Assembly: GCA_023382535.1 (NCBI GenBank)
Contig: JAHDWA010000011.1
Coordinates: 158,348 to 222,347 of the forward strand
Source: Anaerolineae bacterium
GTDB taxonomy: Bacteria > Chloroflexota > Anaerolineae > 4572-78 > J111
Direction of reading: 5' to 3'
DNA: 64,000 nt
Position numbers and translations under genes: made by a program. The notes under the pieces are model-generated. The model did not search any database. It was not told the origin of the DNA and was given only the letters and a program-made list of their open reading frames with translations. This document shows positions 32,851-41,599 of this stretch, one piece after another; position 1 is the first letter of the stretch, and every line of letters begins with the position of its first letter.

Positions 32851-34071
32851 TAACTTTCGTTGTAAACGCGCCAGGCGGTGCTGCAAGTCGGCCAGCCAGT
32901 GACGGCGCTCGTAGCGTGGAAACGTGGGCGCATTGACCAGGTCGAGGGCCGCCTGGACCCAGCGAGCGGCTTCGCGGTAGTCGCGGGCGTGATGCTCGTA
33001 ATGTTTGGCCAGTTCGACATAAGCATAAAGCTGTCGCCCCTCCGCCGCGAGGTGCCAGGTAGCCAGCGCCGCCGCCAAGTCGCCGTTCCGGCGGTGAACG
33101 AATGACAGCCGCCGCTGGGTGTCCCAGTAGCTTTCTTCCGGCAGATTGTTGTAGGCCAGGCCGCGTTCGTACAACTGCACCGCCGCCTCCAGACGGCCCA
33201 ACTCCTCAAACAGCTTGCCCAGAGCGACTACATCGAGGCCATGCTCAAGGGCCGTGTTGAGCGGGTCGGACAGTAGCTGGGCCATGTAGGTCAGCAGCGC
33301 GGCCATGGCCAGCACATCCATGGCATTGTGATAAAAGACCCCTTTCAGCAGGCGGGCGTCACCGCTGCGGAGGTAGTCAAAATAGAGCTGCGGGATCAGC
33401 CAGCCGGGCACGTCGTCGTGGGTGCGTTGGGCGCCTAAAATATGAATTTCCAGTTGGCCGAGGGCGCGGCTGGGCAGGCGGTCGCGCCACAAGCGCCGGG
33501 CCAGGTGCAGCAGGTCAAGCTGGGCCGGCGACAGCAGCGGTGTGGTTCGCCCGTGAAGGGTATAACGGGTGTTTAACAGCGGCACATCAAACGACTTGCC
33601 GTTAAAGGTGACCAGAGCATCGCACGGCTGCACATAGTCGGCGAGCGCGGCCAACTGAGCCGGTTCTTCCGTTGGGTCGCGCATAAAAAATTGGGCCAGG
33701 TGAAAATGATCGCCGTGAAAGCGGCCTACGCCGATCAAAAAGGCATAAGTGCCTGTGCCGCCGGCCAGGCCGCTGGTCTCGGTATCGAGAAAAACCAGGC
33801 CCGGCGACTCGCAGCCAATTAGACGCGCCTCACCGGCCCACTCGGCCATCGTCCGCAGAGAGACTGTAGTCTGTAAGCCAAATCGCCCGTGGCGATACTC
33901 CGGCGTGTACAGTGTTTCGACGAGGAAGGCATCACCGTAGGGCGTAGTTTGAGTCCGGCCGGGCAGCACCTGCTCGATGGCATGTGCCTCATAGCGGGGG
34001 GATGGCGGCTCTAAATCTCGCGCGCCCAGTTTCACCCCCAACGACTTGAGCTTGTCGGATAGTGTAAGCAT
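32827..34071 (-). CDS. YprB-like RNase H-fold exonuclease domain protein with TPR tail
   Basis: 414 residues. Residues about 90-260 form a DEDD-type exonuclease/RNase H-like domain of the YprB family: D96 and E98 in FLDTETSG, D in FNGKSFDVPLL, and YHNAMDVLAM with the last acidic residue. It would act on single-stranded nucleic acid 3' ends; the native substrate is unknown. About 285-405 are TPR-like helices. The last residues QVAGSR are encoded by the GGTAGCA intergenic repeat, so the natural end may have been shifted by repeat insertion. Confidence 0.85.
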   Translation of the reverse strand: MLTLSDKLKSLGVKLGARDLEPPSPRYEAHAIEQVLPGRTQTTPYGDAFLVETLYTPEYRHGRFGLQTTVSLRTMAEWAGEARLIGCESPGLVFLDTETSGLAGGTGTYAFLIGVGRFHGDHFHLAQFFMRDPTEEPAQLAALADYVQPCDALVTFNGKSFDVPLLNTRYTLHGRTTPLLSPAQLDLLHLARRLWRDRLPSRALGQLEIHILGAQRTHDDVPGWLIPQLYFDYLRSGDARLLKGVFYHNAMDVLAMAALLTYMAQLLSDPLNTALEHGLDVVALGKLFEELGRLEAAVQLYERGLAYNNLPEESYWDTQRRLSFVHRRNGDLAAALATWHLAAEGRQLYAYVELAKHYEHHARDYREAARWVQAALDLVNAPTFPRYERRHWLADLQHRLARLQRKLKQVAGSR

Positions 34072-34085
34072 CCAAAATCCCCAGA

Positions 34086-34133
34086 TGACGGCAGACCGAC
34101 GACCGCCGATGCAAGAATGTCGGTCTGCCGTCA
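34086..34133. repeat. Perfect 15-bp inverted repeat between idsA-like and yprB-like genes
   Basis: TGACGGCAGACCGAC (34086-34100) is the exact complement of 34119-34133, with an 18-nt loop containing GACCGCCGA. It follows the polyprenyl synthase and precedes the YprB-like start on the minus strand; no T-tract. Related to the repeat at 19612. Confidence 0.75.
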
Positions 34134-34148
34134 GCGGTCGGTGGTCGT

Positions 34149-35183
34149 TTAACGCACCCGCTCGATGAAAAAGCAGGCCATTTCTTCCAGGCTCACCTTA
34201 TTTTCGGGTGGAGCCTCAATGGCTTGCAAGGCCGACTTGGCCGTTTCGACGTAGGCTTTGGCCTGGGCTTCGGTGTACCGTTTGGCTCCGAGTTCCTCCA
34301 AAAGGGTGATCGCTTCGGCCACATCGGCCTCACTGAGCGCAGGGGCGCTGTAAAGTTCCTTGAACCGGACCGCCCGGGGCTGGTCTGCCTGATTAAGGGC
34401 ATAGACCACCGGCAGCGACTTTTTGCGGCGGCGCAGGTCGTCGGCGGCCGGTTTGCCGGTCACGGCTTCCTGGCCCCAGATGCCCAGCAGGTCATCCTGA
34501 ATTTGAAAGGCCAGCCCGAGGGCGCGGCCCAACTGCCAAAATATCTCGGCCCTGGCCGGGTTGGCGGTGGCAATCAACCCACCCAAGTAGCCGGAGCAGG
34601 CCAGCAGGGCCGCCGTTTTGCCTTCAATCATCTCCAGGTAAGCCTTTAAATCAACGGCCAGGGTTCGCTCAAAACTCATGTCCAGATACTGGCCCTGGCA
34701 CAAAGCCAGGCAGGTCTGGTCGAGGCGCTCCAGGGCGGCGAAAATGATAGGATAAGCCACGCCCTGCTCGCGCAGTTTGAGCAGGGTATGGCGGGCCAGC
34801 ACAAAAAGGCCGTCGCCGGCATTGATGGCCTGCGGCTCGCCCCAAATGGCCCAGACGGTGAGCCGGCCACGCCGGGTGCGGCTGTCATCTTCGATGTCGT
34901 CGTGGATGAGGGAGAAATTGTGGACCAGCTCGACCGCCGCTGCCGCGGTCAAAGCCTGCTCCGGCCGGCCCCCGGCGGCTTGACAACAGAGCAGGGTAAA
35001 CAGGGGACGCAGCAATTTGCCACTCGAAACCTGAACCGGCTGGAATGTCTCGTCCAGCCAGCCCAGGTGGTAATACATCATGCCATAAAACGGGTTCAGC
35101 TCTCCCTGGGGCGGAGCCATCACCCGGCGCATTTCGGCCTCGACCTGGGGGATGAAACGGGCCAACGCTTGTTCAAAGTTCAT
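34149..35183 (-). CDS. Polyprenyl (geranylgeranyl-type) diphosphate synthase
   Basis: 344 residues, all-helical prenyltransferase. The first Asp-rich motif is D95-D96-x-x-D99 in LIHDDIEDDSRTRRG; the second region is QIQDDLLGIWG (about 224-234), with Gly in place of the last Asp, seen in some members. KLLRP binds pyrophosphate. It elongates isopentenyl diphosphate to C15-C20 or longer chains for carotenoids, quinones or lipid carriers. Chain length cannot be fixed from sequence. AAGGAAGG precedes ATG. Confidence 0.92.
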   Translation of the reverse strand: MNFEQALARFIPQVEAEMRRVMAPPQGELNPFYGMMYYHLGWLDETFQPVQVSSGKLLRPLFTLLCCQAAGGRPEQALTAAAAVELVHNFSLIHDDIEDDSRTRRGRLTVWAIWGEPQAINAGDGLFVLARHTLLKLREQGVAYPIIFAALERLDQTCLALCQGQYLDMSFERTLAVDLKAYLEMIEGKTAALLACSGYLGGLIATANPARAEIFWQLGRALGLAFQIQDDLLGIWGQEAVTGKPAADDLRRRKKSLPVVYALNQADQPRAVRFKELYSAPALSEADVAEAITLLEELGAKRYTEAQAKAYVETAKSALQAIEAPPENKVSLEEMACFFIERVR

Positions 35184-35296
35184 AATGAAGGCCTTCCTTA
35201 ATAAGTGAGGTTTTACTGGATGGAATTATGATGCGATTGATTGTAGACGAATTGGGCTGAGGTTGCCAAAAAGGGGCAGGTAATCTGGAGGATTAA

Positions 35297-35341
35297 GGTG
35301 ACAGGCACTTATCGTTCAAAAGTGCCTGTCACCCCGTTTTT
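35297..35341 (+). terminator. Perfect 14-bp hairpin with T-tract (GGTGACAGGCACTT)
   Basis: GGTGACAGGCACTT (35297-35310) pairs exactly with AAGTGCCTGTCACC (35320-35333), followed by CCGTTTTT. Structurally an intrinsic terminator on the plus strand, but it lies between divergent genes, just before the pseudokinase start. A REP-like element or an attenuator is therefore possible. Confidence 0.75.
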
Positions 35342-35426
35342 CCGATAGAGTTTATTGAAGGAAAGTCTCGCTCAATACGTAAAACAAGTACAAAATCCCC
35401 GCAGTATTGACCTCGATGGAGCAGCG

Positions 35427-36992
35427 ATGGACACCAGGATAGACCTTCAGCTTGAACAGTATGTGCTGGTTGAGGAACTCAGCCAGGACGATAGCCTTAC
35501 TATTTACCGGGGTCAGCGCAAAAGCGATGAGTCCCCGGTCATCATTAAAGTCGTCTCGCCCCTGTTTGTCTCAGATGAGTTTTTGGTACGGCGCTTCAAG
35601 CTGGCGGCCCAGCAGACTGCCCGGCTGGAACACCCGAATATTGTCCGCACTTATGAAGCGGAGCAAGAGGGCGACCGGTTGTTTCTGGTCCAGGATTTTG
35701 TCAGAGCGCCCACCCTGGCCCAGGTGCTGCATACAGAAGGCTCGCTCTCACCCCAGCGCATGCAGTATATTGCCCGGCAGATTGCTTCGGCCCTGGATTA
35801 CGCCCACCAAAAATCTGTGACGCATGGCAACCTGTCGGCCAGCAAGATATTTCTCGGTCCTGACGACCGGGTCTGGGTCACTGGCTTTGGCCAGGTTCAA
35901 GCCCTGTTTGGAGTCAATGTGTTGAAACAGGGCTACCCTATCAGCGATCCCGAAACCCTGGCCCCGGAGCGCGTTCGCGGCCAGGGGCCGAGCCGCCAAT
36001 CTGACCTGTACGCCCTGGGCATCTTGTGCTACCAGATGCTCGCCGGCAAGCCGCCCTTTACCGGGACAACTTCGGCAATTCTGCACGCCCAGGCCTACCA
36101 GCAGCCCCGGCCCTTGTACCGCCTGAATCCCGGCATTTCGGTGGCGGTGAGCGAGGTCGTTGGGCGGATGCTGGCAAAGGGGCTGGAGCTGCGTTACAAC
36201 ACCGGAGCAGAATTTGCGCGGGCACTGGCGGTGGCCTGCACTTTGCCCAAAAATTTTCCGACGCATGGCTTTGAGCAGCGCAACCAGCCGTCCAGCCGCT
36301 TTTCGGCCCGCTGGCTGGAGTCTGTTTTAACAGCAGCCTTAGTGATATTTTTGTTTGCAGCCGGATTGGTTTGGGCTGGCTACTACTGGGGGATTAATCA
36401 ACCGGTCAATGCAAGGGCAGTCACCGCAACGCCGCAGAGCTTGGCAGCTCCCGTCAACTCAGCGAGTGCAGACGTTGTTTTGCCAACTTTGAGCCGGGAG
36501 GAGAACAATAATTTCCTGTCGCTGGTCGTCACGCCGACCCCGGCCCTGCCGCGGACCCAGCTTTCTGATACCTTACCCACGCCGACTTACACGCCGATCG
36601 GCCATCGCCAACCCACTCCCACCTCCATCCCGGTCATCCTCACCCCTACCCCGCCGCCGACTCCGGCTGCACCCAGGGCTGCGGCAGTGGTCCAACCGGC
36701 GGCGGTGGTTCAGCCCGCCGGGCCGGCTGTTCCTGTCGGAAAAGGAGTGCTTGTTTTTCATAATCCAACCGGCTACGATCTGGTGGTAGACCTGACCGGC
36801 CCGGCCAGCGCTTCCCAATTAATCCCGCCCAACACCCGCCATGAATTTGCCCTCACTCCTGGCCATTATCAATGCATGATCCACACGCCGACCGGCCAGT
36901 GGCTGGCTGCCCGGGTTTTGAATTTTGACGTGCCGGAGGGTCAGGTGGTGGAAAAAGATTATTACACCGATTTTGATCAGGTCCAGTGGTAA
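35427..36992 (+). CDS. Transmembrane protein pseudokinase (Ser/Thr kinase fold)
   Basis: 521 residues from ATG 35427 (GGAG 5 nt upstream); a TTG at 35355 would add 24 residues. Residues about 10-275 have the Hanks-type kinase fold: K41 (VIIK) and LAPERV, SDLYALGILCYQMLAG are kept. The catalytic loop HRD is HGN (133-135), DFG is GFG (153-155) and the Gly loop is degenerate, so phosphotransfer is unlikely. A membrane helix follows (about 300-328), then a Pro/Thr-rich stalk and a C-terminal beta-domain (about 435-521, with HNPTGYDLVVDLTG) outside the cell. I infer a receptor or scaffold. No partner kinase adjacent. Confidence 0.8.
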   Translation: MDTRIDLQLEQYVLVEELSQDDSLTIYRGQRKSDESPVIIKVVSPLFVSDEFLVRRFKLAAQQTARLEHPNIVRTYEAEQEGDRLFLVQDFVRAPTLAQVLHTEGSLSPQRMQYIARQIASALDYAHQKSVTHGNLSASKIFLGPDDRVWVTGFGQVQALFGVNVLKQGYPISDPETLAPERVRGQGPSRQSDLYALGILCYQMLAGKPPFTGTTSAILHAQAYQQPRPLYRLNPGISVAVSEVVGRMLAKGLELRYNTGAEFARALAVACTLPKNFPTHGFEQRNQPSSRFSARWLESVLTAALVIFLFAAGLVWAGYYWGINQPVNARAVTATPQSLAAPVNSASADVVLPTLSREENNNFLSLVVTPTPALPRTQLSDTLPTPTYTPIGHRQPTPTSIPVILTPTPPPTPAAPRAAAVVQPAAVVQPAGPAVPVGKGVLVFHNPTGYDLVVDLTGPASASQLIPPNTRHEFALTPGHYQCMIHTPTGQWLAARVLNFDVPEGQVVEKDYYTDFDQVQW

Positions 36993-37017
36993 CCAGCGCC
37001 TTTGCACTTTTTTAATT

Positions 37018-37096
37018 GGACACGGATTTGCGCGGATCGAACGGATTTTTACTTATTTTTAAAGCTTTATCCGTTCCATCCGTACGATCCGCGTCC
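37018..37096. repeat. Long imperfect inverted repeat, CGCGGATCGAACGGAT family
   Basis: CGCGGATCG (37031-37039) pairs with CGATCCGCG (37085-37093), ACGGAT (37041-37046) with ATCCGT (37069-37074) and GGAC (37018-37021) with GTCC (37093-37096, sharing one base). A close relative is at 63538-63609. Located after the pseudokinase stop. Confidence 0.7.
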
Positions 37097-37125
37097 AGTT
37101 TCTTTAGTTTTGTCAAAAGGGGAAT

Positions 37126-37158
37126 TAAAAATGGCCCACTATGATGGGCCGTTTTTAT
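37126..37158. terminator. Bidirectional terminator between pseudokinase and aceA
   Basis: GGCCCA (37133-37138) pairs with TGGGCC (37145-37150), flanked by AAAAAT on the left and GTTTTTATTT on the right. It works on either strand and lies 8 nt from the aceA stop. Confidence 0.8.
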
Positions 37159-37165
37159 TTATGGC

Positions 37166-38482
37166 TCAATTCACGGCTAACTCTGTCGCAAGCGGCAGGG
37201 CAAACTGCTCGGCTTCCGTCGAGCCGGTCAGAGCCGTGGTTGACGATTCTCCGCCCGAAACTGCTTCCGACACCAAATCGAAATAACCGGTACCTACCTC
37301 GCGCTGGTGCTTGACGGCGGTATAACCTTCCACCTCGGCGGCAAATTCGGCCTGCTGCAAGCGGACATAGGCGCTCATGCCCTCGTCCCGATAGCCCTGG
37401 GCCAGTTCAAACATCGAGTAATTCAGGGCGTGGAACCCGGCCAGGGTGATGAACTGGAACTTATAGCCCATCGCTCCCAGTTCGCGCTGGAATTTGGCAA
37501 TGGTGGCGTCGTCCAGGTGGCGCTTCCAGTTGAAAGAAGGTGAGCAGTTGTAGGCCAGTAATTTGCCGGGGTACTGGGCATGGATAGCCTCGGCAAAGCG
37601 GCGAGCTTCGGCCAGGTCGGGGTGGGCGGTTTCGCACCAGATCAGGTCGGCGTAGGGGGCGTAGGCCAGGCCGCGGGCAATGGCCGAGTCAAGGCCGCCG
37701 CGGATACGGAAGAAGCCTTCGGGGGTGCGCTCGCCGGTGCAGAACTCCTGGTCACGGGGATCAATGTCGCTGGTGAGCAGGAAAGCGCCATTGGCGTCGG
37801 TCCGGGCGACAAGCAGAGTCGGCACGTCCATCACATCGGCAGCCAGGCGGGCCGTGTTGAGGATGCGGATGAAGTAGCTGGTCGGTACCAGCACTTTGCC
37901 GCCCATGTGGCCGCATTTTTTCTCGGAGGCTAACTGGTCTTCAAAATGGACTCCTGCGGCCCCGGCTTCAATCATCGCTTTCATCAATTCAAAGGCGTTG
38001 AGCGGGCCGCCGAAACCGGCTTCGGCATCGGCCACGATAGGGGCAAACCAATAGATGTCGTTTTTGCCTTCGGCATGGTAAATCTGATCGGCTCGCTGCA
38101 GGGTCTGGTTGATACGTTTGACCACGTGGGGGACGCTGTTGGCCGGGTAAAGACTCTGGTCGGGGTACATCTGCCCGGACAGATTAGCATCGGCAGCGAC
38201 CTGCCAGCCGCTCAGGTAAATCGCTTTCAGACCCGCCTTAACCATCTGCATGGCCTGATTGCCGGTCAGAGCGCCCAGGGCATGGACATAATCTTCACTG
38301 TGCAGCAGATCCCACAATCGCTCGGCTCCCATTCTGGCCAAAGTTTGCTCGATTTGAACTGACCCGCGCAGCTTGACCACCTCAGCGGCGCTGTAGGTCC
38401 GTTTAATCCCCTGCCAGCGAGGTTCGGATTCCCACTTTTGCGAAAGTGCCTCTGCCGTTTGAAGATTCCCGTTCAACTTCAT
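37166..38482 (-). CDS. aceA: Isocitrate lyase
   Basis: 438 residues. It splits isocitrate to glyoxylate and succinate, the first glyoxylate-shunt step. The signature KKCGHMGGK carries catalytic C190; [20 protein letters not shown] and NCSPSFNWK are all present. AGGAGG lies 10 nt before ATG. No malate synthase in the window. It diverges from a RamB-like regulator across a region with three TAGCGAA half-sites, a context matching control of acetate metabolism. Confidence 0.97.
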   Translation of the reverse strand: MKLNGNLQTAEALSQKWESEPRWQGIKRTYSAAEVVKLRGSVQIEQTLARMGAERLWDLLHSEDYVHALGALTGNQAMQMVKAGLKAIYLSGWQVAADANLSGQMYPDQSLYPANSVPHVVKRINQTLQRADQIYHAEGKNDIYWFAPIVADAEAGFGGPLNAFELMKAMIEAGAAGVHFEDQLASEKKCGHMGGKVLVPTSYFIRILNTARLAADVMDVPTLLVARTDANGAFLLTSDIDPRDQEFCTGERTPEGFFRIRGGLDSAIARGLAYAPYADLIWCETAHPDLAEARRFAEAIHAQYPGKLLAYNCSPSFNWKRHLDDATIAKFQRELGAMGYKFQFITLAGFHALNYSMFELAQGYRDEGMSAYVRLQQAEFAAEVEGYTAVKHQREVGTGYFDLVSEAVSGGESSTTALTGSTEAEQFALPLATELAVN

Positions 38483-38503
38483 CTTTAATTTGCCTCCTGT
38501 TTC

Positions 38504-38554
38504 TAGCGAAATATAATAGATTGTATAAATTTTTCTATTAGCGAATTTTCGCTA
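38504..38554. promoter_or_regulatory. TAGCGAA sites in the aceA-regulator divergent region
   Basis: TAGCGAA at 38504-38510 and an inverted pair TAGCGAA (38539-38545) / TTCGCTA (38548-38554) around TT. The single site lies between the aceA start and a TATTAT -10-like box (minus strand), and the palindrome about 20 nt upstream of that box. These are candidate binding sites for the divergent RamB-like protein. Confidence 0.6.
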
Positions 38555-38611
38555 TATTAACATGAGTTACTGAGAATGTCAATACCTTTAGGGGTGATAA
38601 ATACAGCTCAT

Positions 38612-38640
38612 TTGACTTTGATCCCAGCTCGTGATAACTT
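38612..38640 (+). promoter_or_regulatory. Predicted promoter of the RamB-like regulator
   Basis: TTGACT (38612-38617), a 17-nt spacer and TAACTT (38635-38640), 24 nt before the GTG start. Confidence 0.5.
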
Positions 38641-38663
38641 CTGTGCTGCACAAGGAGAGTACT

Positions 38664-40160
38664 GTGAGCGCCAATCTGGTTAATATGATCTTTGGCATGA
38701 AGGTGCGCCAGGCTCGTTTGGAGGCCGGGCTGAATTTATCGGAATTTGCTGCCCGCTGTGACCTGTCGCCGTCGTATGTCACCGAAATAGAAAAGGGGCG
38801 CAAGTATCCCAAAACCGACAAAATCATGAAAATGGCCAGCGTGCTGGGCAAAAGCTACGACGACCTGGTTTCGATCAAGCTGGCCTCCTCGCTGACCTAC
38901 CTGGAAACCATACTTTCCTCGCCGCTGCTGCGCCAGTTTCCCTTTGAGGAGTTCGACCTGGAAATTGCCGACCTGGTTAACCTTTTTACCCGCGCCCCCG
39001 ACAAAGCCAGCGCCCTGCTGCACGCCGTACTGGAAATCGGCCGGCAGTACGATATGAAAGAGGAGCATTTTTTACGGGCGGCGCTGCGCTCCTACCAGGA
39101 ACTCCATGAGAATTATTTTGAGGACCTGGAAGAGGCGGCCGCCGATTTTGCCGAACAGTACCGCTTGAACGTGGAGCTGCCGCTGGGCCTGGCTTCCCTG
39201 CAGGAAATCATCAGCCAGTCCTTCAAGTATCAACTGGACGAGACGCGGTTGGGCGACCATCCGGCGCTGGCAGGCTATCGCTCCGTTTTCATCGAGGGGA
39301 CCAGGCCCAAGCTGCTGCTGAACGCGGCGCTGCATCCCATGCAAATTAAGTTTATCCTGGCCCGCGAGTTAGGCTACCGTTACCTGGGCCTTAAGGAGCG
39401 GGCCAATACCTCGGCCCCGGATAAGGTCGAATCGTTCCAGCAAGTGCTGAACGACTTTAAAGCCTCTTATTTCGCCGGAGCACTGCTGATGCCGCGAGCG
39501 GCAACTCTGGCCGATTTGCAGGAATTTTTCCAGCTCAATACCTGGAGTCCCTACCGGCTGCTGACCATGATCGAAAAATACGAGGTTACGCCGGAGATGC
39601 TGTTCTACCGTTTTTGCGAGCTGATCCCTCAATTTTTCGGGATCAAGCTCCATTTTCTGCGGTTTCAAAATTCCGACGGGGATTTCAGGCTGGTCAAGCA
39701 GCTCAACATGAACAACCTGTTGTTGCCCAGCGGCATCGGCCTGCACGAGCACTACTGCCGTCGCTGGCTGGCGGTGCGGCTTTTGAAAGACCTGGCCGCG
39801 GCCAATGTCTCTGCGGAGTCTGGCGCGGCGCCTTTAGTGGGGGCCCAGATTTCGGAATTTTTGGAGTCGCACGAGCGCTTCCTGAGTTTCGGCTTTGCCC
39901 GGCCGCTGGTGCTGTCGGCTCATGTCGGCAGCAGCGTGATTGTTGGCTTTCGGGTGGACGCCGAGTTGAAGCAGGTCATCCGCTTTGTGGAAGACCCGGC
40001 TATTCCCGTGGTGATTATCAATGAAACGTGTGAGCGCTGCCCGCTGCTGGGGGATCAATGCACCGTGCGCGGGGCGGAGCCGGTCATTTTGCACGAAGAA
40101 AAACTAAAAGCGGAACGAAAACAGGCCCTGGGCAAGTTAATGGCTCAATTGCAGGGGTAG
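38664..40160 (+). CDS. RamB-like XRE-family regulator (acyl-CoA/acetate metabolism type)
   Basis: 498 residues from GTG 38664, chosen for AAGGAG 6 nt upstream. Residues about 8-60 are an XRE helix-turn-helix (KVRQARLEAGLNLSEFAARC...YVTEIEKGRK). The middle (about 165-300) resembles an ImmA/IrrE M78 domain, but the expected HExxH is RELGY, so it is not a protease. The C-terminus carries ETCERCPLLGDQC, a four-Cys-like site common in the DUF2083 family. RamB of Corynebacterium controls aceA and aceB. The divergent isocitrate lyase supports the same role here; the ligand is probably an acyl-CoA or related metabolite. Confidence 0.82.
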   Translation: MSANLVNMIFGMKVRQARLEAGLNLSEFAARCDLSPSYVTEIEKGRKYPKTDKIMKMASVLGKSYDDLVSIKLASSLTYLETILSSPLLRQFPFEEFDLEIADLVNLFTRAPDKASALLHAVLEIGRQYDMKEEHFLRAALRSYQELHENYFEDLEEAAADFAEQYRLNVELPLGLASLQEIISQSFKYQLDETRLGDHPALAGYRSVFIEGTRPKLLLNAALHPMQIKFILARELGYRYLGLKERANTSAPDKVESFQQVLNDFKASYFAGALLMPRAATLADLQEFFQLNTWSPYRLLTMIEKYEVTPEMLFYRFCELIPQFFGIKLHFLRFQNSDGDFRLVKQLNMNNLLLPSGIGLHEHYCRRWLAVRLLKDLAAANVSAESGAAPLVGAQISEFLESHERFLSFGFARPLVLSAHVGSSVIVGFRVDAELKQVIRFVEDPAIPVVIINETCERCPLLGDQCTVRGAEPVILHEEKLKAERKQALGKLMAQLQG

Positions 40161-40165
40161 TATCC

Positions 40166-41326
40166 TTAATCCGGCAGCGCCGCCCGCATTCGCTCCAAAG
40201 CCTGGGTGAGGGTGGAACGGGGACAGGCAAAGTTAAGCCGGACAAAGCCGTCGCCGCCCGGCCCGAAGTAGACGCCGTCGTTGAGAGCAACCCTGGCCTG
40301 CTTCAAAAAGAATTGGAAGGGATTGCCCTCGATCCCGGCGCTGCGGCAGTCGAACCAGGCCAAGTAAGTCGCTGCGGGAATGGTGGTGGACAGGCCCGGC
40401 AGGTGCTCTAACACGTAACTCACCACAACATCCCGGTTAGCCGTCAGGTACTGCTGCAGTTCAGCCAGCCATGCTGCCCCATCGCGATAGGCCGCCAGGG
40501 CCGCGGTATAGCCGAGGATATTGACCCGCAGGGCCATCGTTTCGGCCACAAAGGTCAGGCGGCGGCGCAGGTCGGGATTGGAAACAATCGCCACGCTGCA
40601 CTTCAAACCGGCCAGGTTAAAGGTTTTGCTGGGAGCCATTAAGGTGATGCAGCGATCGGCAATTTCAGGCGAAAGCGTGGCGATAGGCAGGTGGCTGGCC
40701 CCATCCAGCAGCAAATCGCAGTGAATCTCGTCGGAGCAGATGACCAGATCGTGCCGAAGACAGATCTCAGCTATGCAAGCCAGTTCATCCCGAGTGTAAC
40801 AATGCCCGGTGGGGTTGTGCGGATTGCACAGCATAAACAGGCGGGTGCGGGGCGTAATTGCCGTCTCAAAGCTGTCGAAATCTATCTCGTAGCGCAGCCG
40901 CCGGTCCTCCTGGCTGACCACCAGTTCGGCCACGTCCAGCATCCGGCCCTGGTTGAGGGGGGCTTTCAGAAACGGCGGATAAACCGGCGGCTGCACCAGC
41001 ACGCCATCACCCACCTTGCCGATAGCCCGGCAGACCACATTGAGACCAGTGACCAGGCCGGGCAGAAAGACCAGTTGGTCCGGGGTGACAGTCCAGTTGT
41101 ACAGGCGCTGCATCCGCTCGCAGATTATATGCAACAGTTCCGGTGAAGGTTTCCCGTAGCCGAAAATGCCATGCGCTACCCGCTCGTGCAGGGCCTGAAT
41201 AACCGGCTCAGGCGCGGCAAAATCCATGTCAGCTACCCACAAGGGCAGCACGTCGTCGCCGTAATCTCCCCACTTGTAACTTTCGGTCTGCCGCCGTTCG
41301 ATATATTGGTCGAAGTTGTAGGTCAT
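40166..41326 (-). CDS. patB: PatB/MalY-family PLP-dependent C-S lyase
   Basis: 386 residues, fold-type I aminotransferase family. PLWVADMDF (28-36) marks PatB/MalY; the PLP Lys is K234 in APSKTFNLAG; NPHNPTG and SDEIHCDLL complete the site. PatB enzymes cleave cystathionine and other S-substituted cysteines to pyruvate, ammonia and a thiol. It ends 6 nt from the convergent RamB-like gene. Functional link to neighbours not evident. Confidence 0.9.
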   Translation of the reverse strand: MTYNFDQYIERRQTESYKWGDYGDDVLPLWVADMDFAAPEPVIQALHERVAHGIFGYGKPSPELLHIICERMQRLYNWTVTPDQLVFLPGLVTGLNVVCRAIGKVGDGVLVQPPVYPPFLKAPLNQGRMLDVAELVVSQEDRRLRYEIDFDSFETAITPRTRLFMLCNPHNPTGHCYTRDELACIAEICLRHDLVICSDEIHCDLLLDGASHLPIATLSPEIADRCITLMAPSKTFNLAGLKCSVAIVSNPDLRRRLTFVAETMALRVNILGYTAALAAYRDGAAWLAELQQYLTANRDVVVSYVLEHLPGLSTTIPAATYLAWFDCRSAGIEGNPFQFFLKQARVALNDGVYFGPGGDGFVRLNFACPRSTLTQALERMRAALPD

Positions 41327-41479
41327 AAAATTAGTTCCCTCACCCTGGATGAAATGTCTTTCCCAGCCGTCCTATAATACCAGAGTAAAACAGAGGGGGC
41401 AAGTGTTTTGCCGGTTAAGATTCGTGACTCACCAAACTTTAGGGTAAGATATAGCCGTCACGACCCTGTGGCACATCAT

Positions 41480-41520
41480 CAATAATGAAAAGGTAGCAGG
41501 TAGCAAGGTAGCAGGAGGTA
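41480..41520. repeat. GGTAGCA iterations
   Basis: AAGGTAGCAGGTAGCAAGGT and AGCAGGAGGTAT repeat a 7-8 nt unit. The same unit is near 16160 and, reversed, at 32820. CTACC iterations (about 41558-41580) follow and could pair with it, placing a fold in the leader of the M3 peptidase gene. Confidence 0.6.
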
Positions 41521-41599
41521 TACTCCCCTGTCTACACTCGCCTCACGCAAGTGCAGGCCGTCTACCGACTACCATCTACCGTTTTCTCAGGAGCCTTTT

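Noticed and set aside
35427..36992. Active Ser/Thr protein kinase
   Set aside because: Both catalytic Asp residues are replaced (HGN, GFG).
38664..40160. ImmA/IrrE metalloprotease activity in the RamB-like protein
   Set aside because: The expected HExxH reads RELGY, so the zinc site is missing.
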